Assembly: GCA_964649745.1 (NCBI GenBank) | Contig: CAZYQI010000014.1 | Span: 1 to 64,000, forward strand | DNA length: 64,000 nucleotides | Source: CAZEHS01 sp964649745 | Lineage (GTDB): Bacteria; Bacillota; Clostridia; Peptostreptococcales; Acidaminobacteraceae | Reading direction: 5' to 3' | In this document: positions 61,358 through 64,000 of the stretch, one piece after another | Layout of the letters: every line of letters starts with the position of its first letter | How positions within the stretch are numbered: position 1 is the first letter of the stretch | Notes under the pieces: model-generated | Told to the model about the DNA's origin: nothing | The model's database searches: none | The model's input: only the letters and a program-made list of their open reading frames with translations | Translations under genes and position numbers: made by a program

Positions 61358-63612
61358 GCGGTTTCCTCCTGGGTGTCGGCCTGGGTGTCGTTTTCAGTGC
61401 TGACAGCAGGGGCTGCCTGAGAGGTTGGTGTTTGGGGGGTGGGTATCGGTGCCGGTGCTGCCGGGGTTGTGTTGATGGGAGGGGTGCTGCCATACTGCTG
61501 GCTGTGAAGGTGATAGTAAAGACCCTTATGGGCAAGCAGGGCTTTTTCGGGACCGTATTCTACCAGATTCCCTTTGTCCAGAACCATAATGGCATCGGCA
61601 CTGCGTAGGGTGGAAAGCCTATGGGCGATGATAAGGACAGTACGGCCTGCACAGATTTTTGAGAGGTTGTTCTGGATGATGTTTTCGGATTCATAGTCCA
61701 GGGCGGAGGTGGCTTCGTCGAAAATAAGAATCCGGGGATTGGTGAGAAGGGCCCGGGCAATGGCCAGCCGCTGACGCTGGCCTCCGGAAAGGGCGGCCCC
61801 CTTTTCCCCTACCTGGGTGTCGTATCCTTCGGGAAGCTCCAGGATGAATTCATGGGCCCCGGCCATATGGGCGCAGTGGATGATGTCTTCCATGGGGGCA
61901 GCAGGCTTATGGATGCAGATGTTGTCTTTGACGGTGCCGTTGAAGAGGTAGTTTTCCTGGAGCACCACCCCTATCTGCCGTCTTAGCCAGTACGGGTCCG
62001 CCAGGGAGATGTCATGACCGTCGATAAGGATCTTACCCCCTTCGGGGATGTAGAGCCGCTGGATGACTTTGCTCATTGTGCTTTTACCGGAGCCGCTTCT
62101 TCCCACGATGCCGATGACCTTTCCCGGGGGGATCTGGAAGCTGATGTTGCGCAGGGCCTCGGGGGCGTCCATACGGTAGCGGAAGGTGAGGTTCTGGAAT
62201 TCAATGGCCCCTTTAATGGCGGGGAGTCGCATTTTCTGCATGTCGGAGTGGGGCTCAGGCTGGGCGTTGAAGATGTCTCCCAGCCGTTCCAGGGAAACGG
62301 CGGTCTGCTGGAATTCCTGCCAAAGGTTGACGATGCGCAGGATCGGCCCGCTGACCTGGCCGGAGAGCATACGGAAGGCGATGAACTGCCCTACGGTAAT
62401 GCCTCCGCTGATGACCAGGTGTACCCCTACCCACAGGAGGACCAGGTCGGTTCCCCGCTGGATGGTCTGGCCCACGGCACCGGCACTGCCGCTGATGATG
62501 CTGGTTTTAAAGCTGGCCTCCACATAGCTGGCGATCTTATCCTCCCACCGCTGCTGGGTCAGGGGCTCCAGGGCAAAGCTCTTGATGGTCTGGACACCGG
62601 TGACATTCTCTACCAGAAAGCTCTGCATATCGGCCCCGGTGTTGAATTTTTCTTCCAGCTGGGTTTTGAATAAAGGGGTGATGATCAGGGATAGGATGGC
62701 AAAGAGCGGCAAAGAGGCGATGACGATCCAGGTAAGGGTGGGACTGTAGAGGAACATAACGAAGATGTAGACGCTGAGGAACATCACGTCCAGTATGGTG
62801 GAGAGAGGCGTTCCGGTAAGGAAGCGCCGAATGTTTTCCACTTCACGTACCCGGGCGATGGTATCCCCTACCCGCCGTACCTCAAAGTACCGCAGGGGCA
62901 GCTTGAAGAGGTGATCAAAGAGCCGGGCGGAGAGGATGACGTCGATGCGGTTGGTGGTGTGGGTGAACACGTAGTTCTTGGCCAGGGACAGGAGCATCTC
63001 GAAGACCACGATGATGGCAAGACCCGTCATCAATACCTTTAGGGTGGTAAAGCCCTTATGCATGAGGACCTTGTCGATGATCACCTGCATCACCAAGGGA
63101 GAGGCCAGACCGATAAGCTGCAGGGCAAAGGCCGCCAAGAGCACATCAATGAGGGGCTTCTTGTACTTGATAACGGTGGGAATAAACCATTTCAGGCCGA
63201 AGGTGATCCTCCGCAGGGTCATGTCTTTGTGCTTACACAGGATCAGTTCCCCGGAGTAACGTTCCCGTAGAACCGCTTCATCCCACTGCTCCGGCTGACC
63301 CTTTGCCGGGTCCAGCACCAGAGCCTTTCCCTCCTCCATTTTGGCCATAACGACAAAGCCCCCCTGGGTGTCACCGAGGAGGCATGGGACGGGCTGCTTG
63401 GAAAGGGATTCCGGTTTTACCCGGACACCCTTCATTTTGAGGTTGGCGCGTTTTCCTATAAGGAGCAGTTCATCCCGGGTGGCATCCCGGCCCTCCAGGG
63501 CAAAGCTGTGGTCAATCTGGGCTCCGTCCAGAGCTACCTGATTGAGCTGAGCCAGGATGATGAGGCTCTGGACGGATTTCTTTATTGTGATATCACTGCC
63601 TGTTTCTGACAT
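61354..63612 (-). CDS. HlyB-type type I secretion ABC transporter
   Basis: A 752-residue exporter. Residues 1-130 are a C39-peptidase-like domain without the catalytic Cys (VQSLIILAQLNQVALDGAQI) and with GGFVVM where the catalytic His would be, so it binds but does not cleave its cargo, as in HlyB. Five or six membrane helices follow (about 155-430). The ATPase domain has Walker A GIVGRSGSGKST (about 503), Q-loop VVLQENYLFNG, signature LSGGQRQRLAIARAL (about 605), Walker B ILIFDEATSALD and H-loop IIAHRLST. The C-terminal 50 residues are Pro/Thr/Gln-rich. GGAGG precedes the ATG. It is the first gene of the RTX operon. Confidence 0.95.
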   Translation of the reverse strand: MSETGSDITIKKSVQSLIILAQLNQVALDGAQIDHSFALEGRDATRDELLLIGKRANLKMKGVRVKPESLSKQPVPCLLGDTQGGFVVMAKMEEGKALVLDPAKGQPEQWDEAVLRERYSGELILCKHKDMTLRRITFGLKWFIPTVIKYKKPLIDVLLAAFALQLIGLASPLVMQVIIDKVLMHKGFTTLKVLMTGLAIIVVFEMLLSLAKNYVFTHTTNRIDVILSARLFDHLFKLPLRYFEVRRVGDTIARVREVENIRRFLTGTPLSTILDVMFLSVYIFVMFLYSPTLTWIVIASLPLFAILSLIITPLFKTQLEEKFNTGADMQSFLVENVTGVQTIKSFALEPLTQQRWEDKIASYVEASFKTSIISGSAGAVGQTIQRGTDLVLLWVGVHLVISGGITVGQFIAFRMLSGQVSGPILRIVNLWQEFQQTAVSLERLGDIFNAQPEPHSDMQKMRLPAIKGAIEFQNLTFRYRMDAPEALRNISFQIPPGKVIGIVGRSGSGKSTMSKVIQRLYIPEGGKILIDGHDISLADPYWLRRQIGVVLQENYLFNGTVKDNICIHKPAAPMEDIIHCAHMAGAHEFILELPEGYDTQVGEKGAALSGGQRQRLAIARALLTNPRILIFDEATSALDYESENIIQNNLSKICAGRTVLIIAHRLSTLRSADAIMVLDKGNLVEYGPEKALLAHKGLYYHLHSQQYGSTPPINTTPAAPAPIPTPQTPTSQAAPAVSTENDTQADTQEETA

Positions 63613-63634
63613 GGATCCTCCGCTTCATGCGTTT

Positions 63635-63661
63635 TTCGACATTATTCGACAAATTTCGACA
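63635..63661 (-). promoter_or_regulatory. Three tandem Spo0A-type boxes (TGTCGAA)
   Basis: TGTCGAA is repeated at 63655-63661, 63645-63651 and 63635-63641, exactly 10 nt apart, so all three lie on one face of the helix. TGTCGAA is the Spo0A (0A-box) consensus. They lie 23-49 nt upstream of the hlyB start, between possible -10 sequences and the ribosome binding site, a position that would suit repression. Confidence 0.7.
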
Positions 63662-64000
63662 ATTAAATAATTTTATAAACTATACTGGCAGTTATAATCT
63701 TTATAAATTAGTTATCAGTTCGATTTTACAGTATATTCAACACTAAGCGCAAGACCCATATTCGATCTTTATATACTCATGAGGATTATTTTAACATTTA
63801 AGTAATGCTGTACAGTTTGCAAAAATCTTACACCTGAGCAGTATGCTCTGTGTAAGATTTTTATTTTTTCTTTCTATTTTGTTGATTAAGGGAAGCAATT
63901 GTGGGTGAATTTTAGATTTCAGTTTGTAAAAAAAATCACTTTCCTGTATGTAGAAATTAAAGGAGCCTGTGTCCTATTACAACAAAAACCGTATACACCG
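63662..64000. other. Region upstream of hlyB, no gene
   Basis: AT-rich sequence with several -10-like words on the minus strand (TATAGT at about 63681, TATAAA next to it, and TTGAAT-17 nt-TGATAA near 63713-63741) but no single clear promoter. Beyond it lies the terminator at 63821-63862 and then 130 nt with nothing I can identify. Confidence 0.5.
63821..63862. terminator. Bidirectional terminator upstream of hlyB
   Basis: AAAAATCTTACAC / GTGTAAGATTTTT outer stem with an inner GAGCA-gta-TGCTC hairpin; T-rich on both sides. It insulates the RTX operon from whatever lies to the right. Confidence 0.8.

Noticed and set aside
1..64000. tRNA or rRNA genes
   Set aside because: I saw no cloverleaf with a GGTTCGAATCC-type arm or rRNA signature in the intergenic regions; a tRNAscan run would settle it.

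Overview
The window looks like a low-to-mid GC Firmicute of the class Clostridia. It has strong GGAGG-type ribosome binding sites, frequent TTG and GTG starts, a class D sortase next to an LPKTG surface protein (which implies a single-membrane cell wall), PspC and DUF1189 proteins, an FprA-type flavodiiron protein (an anaerobe's oxygen/NO defence), and three perfect Spo0A-type boxes. I cannot name the species from sequence alone.

Layout. 1-3.2 kb: envelope-stress-like set (two PspC proteins and a LiaF-like membrane protein) and a winged-helix regulator. 3.3-11.3 kb: cell-surface region with a peptidoglycan-binding protein, TcdA, a class D sortase and its probable substrate, a 1476-residue VWA/InlB-repeat LPKTG protein behind two tandem c-di-GMP-I riboswitches, each with its own terminator. 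11.3-21.1 kb: housekeeping and hypothetical genes (lipoprotein, MATE pump, PepT, class IV aminotransferase, GNAT, S41 peptidase, and a membrane protein whose N-terminus recalls a dead kinase). 21.1-23.2 kb: sparse region with short genes, including a 23-codon gene that has its own promoter and terminator. 23.2-30.6 kb: a complete leftward folate operon (pabA-pabB-pabC-NTase-folE-folP-folB-folK-aroF-DUF1189) read from one consensus promoter. 30.8-38 kb: Crp/Fnr regulator with flavodiiron protein, NUDIX, HAD, YvyF-like, hydrolase, EamA exporter and Lrp regulator.

38.3-63.7 kb is the accessory part. It is a leftward type I secretion/RTX locus: hlyB and hlyD homologues, three lipoproteins with near-identical signal peptides, two copies of a small ORF, a truncated RTX protein, a 292-residue membrane-anchored protein, and a giant RTX protein of at least 4,100 residues interrupted by two 100-N assembly gaps. 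The hlyD-lipoprotein-small ORF unit is duplicated and one copy is decaying. REP-like motifs (AACCAACGGGGACGG core) and a truncated REP-associated (RAYT) transposase sit at the broken ends. A two-hairpin element occurs four times, and short leader ORFs overlap or precede the lipoprotein starts. Three TGTCGAA boxes with exact 10-bp period lie just upstream of hlyB, so the locus may be under Spo0A control.

The strongest candidates for something undescribed are the Spo0A-box-preceded RTX/T1SS locus in a sortase-bearing (monoderm) cell, its shared signal-peptide lipoproteins, and the repeated hairpin element.
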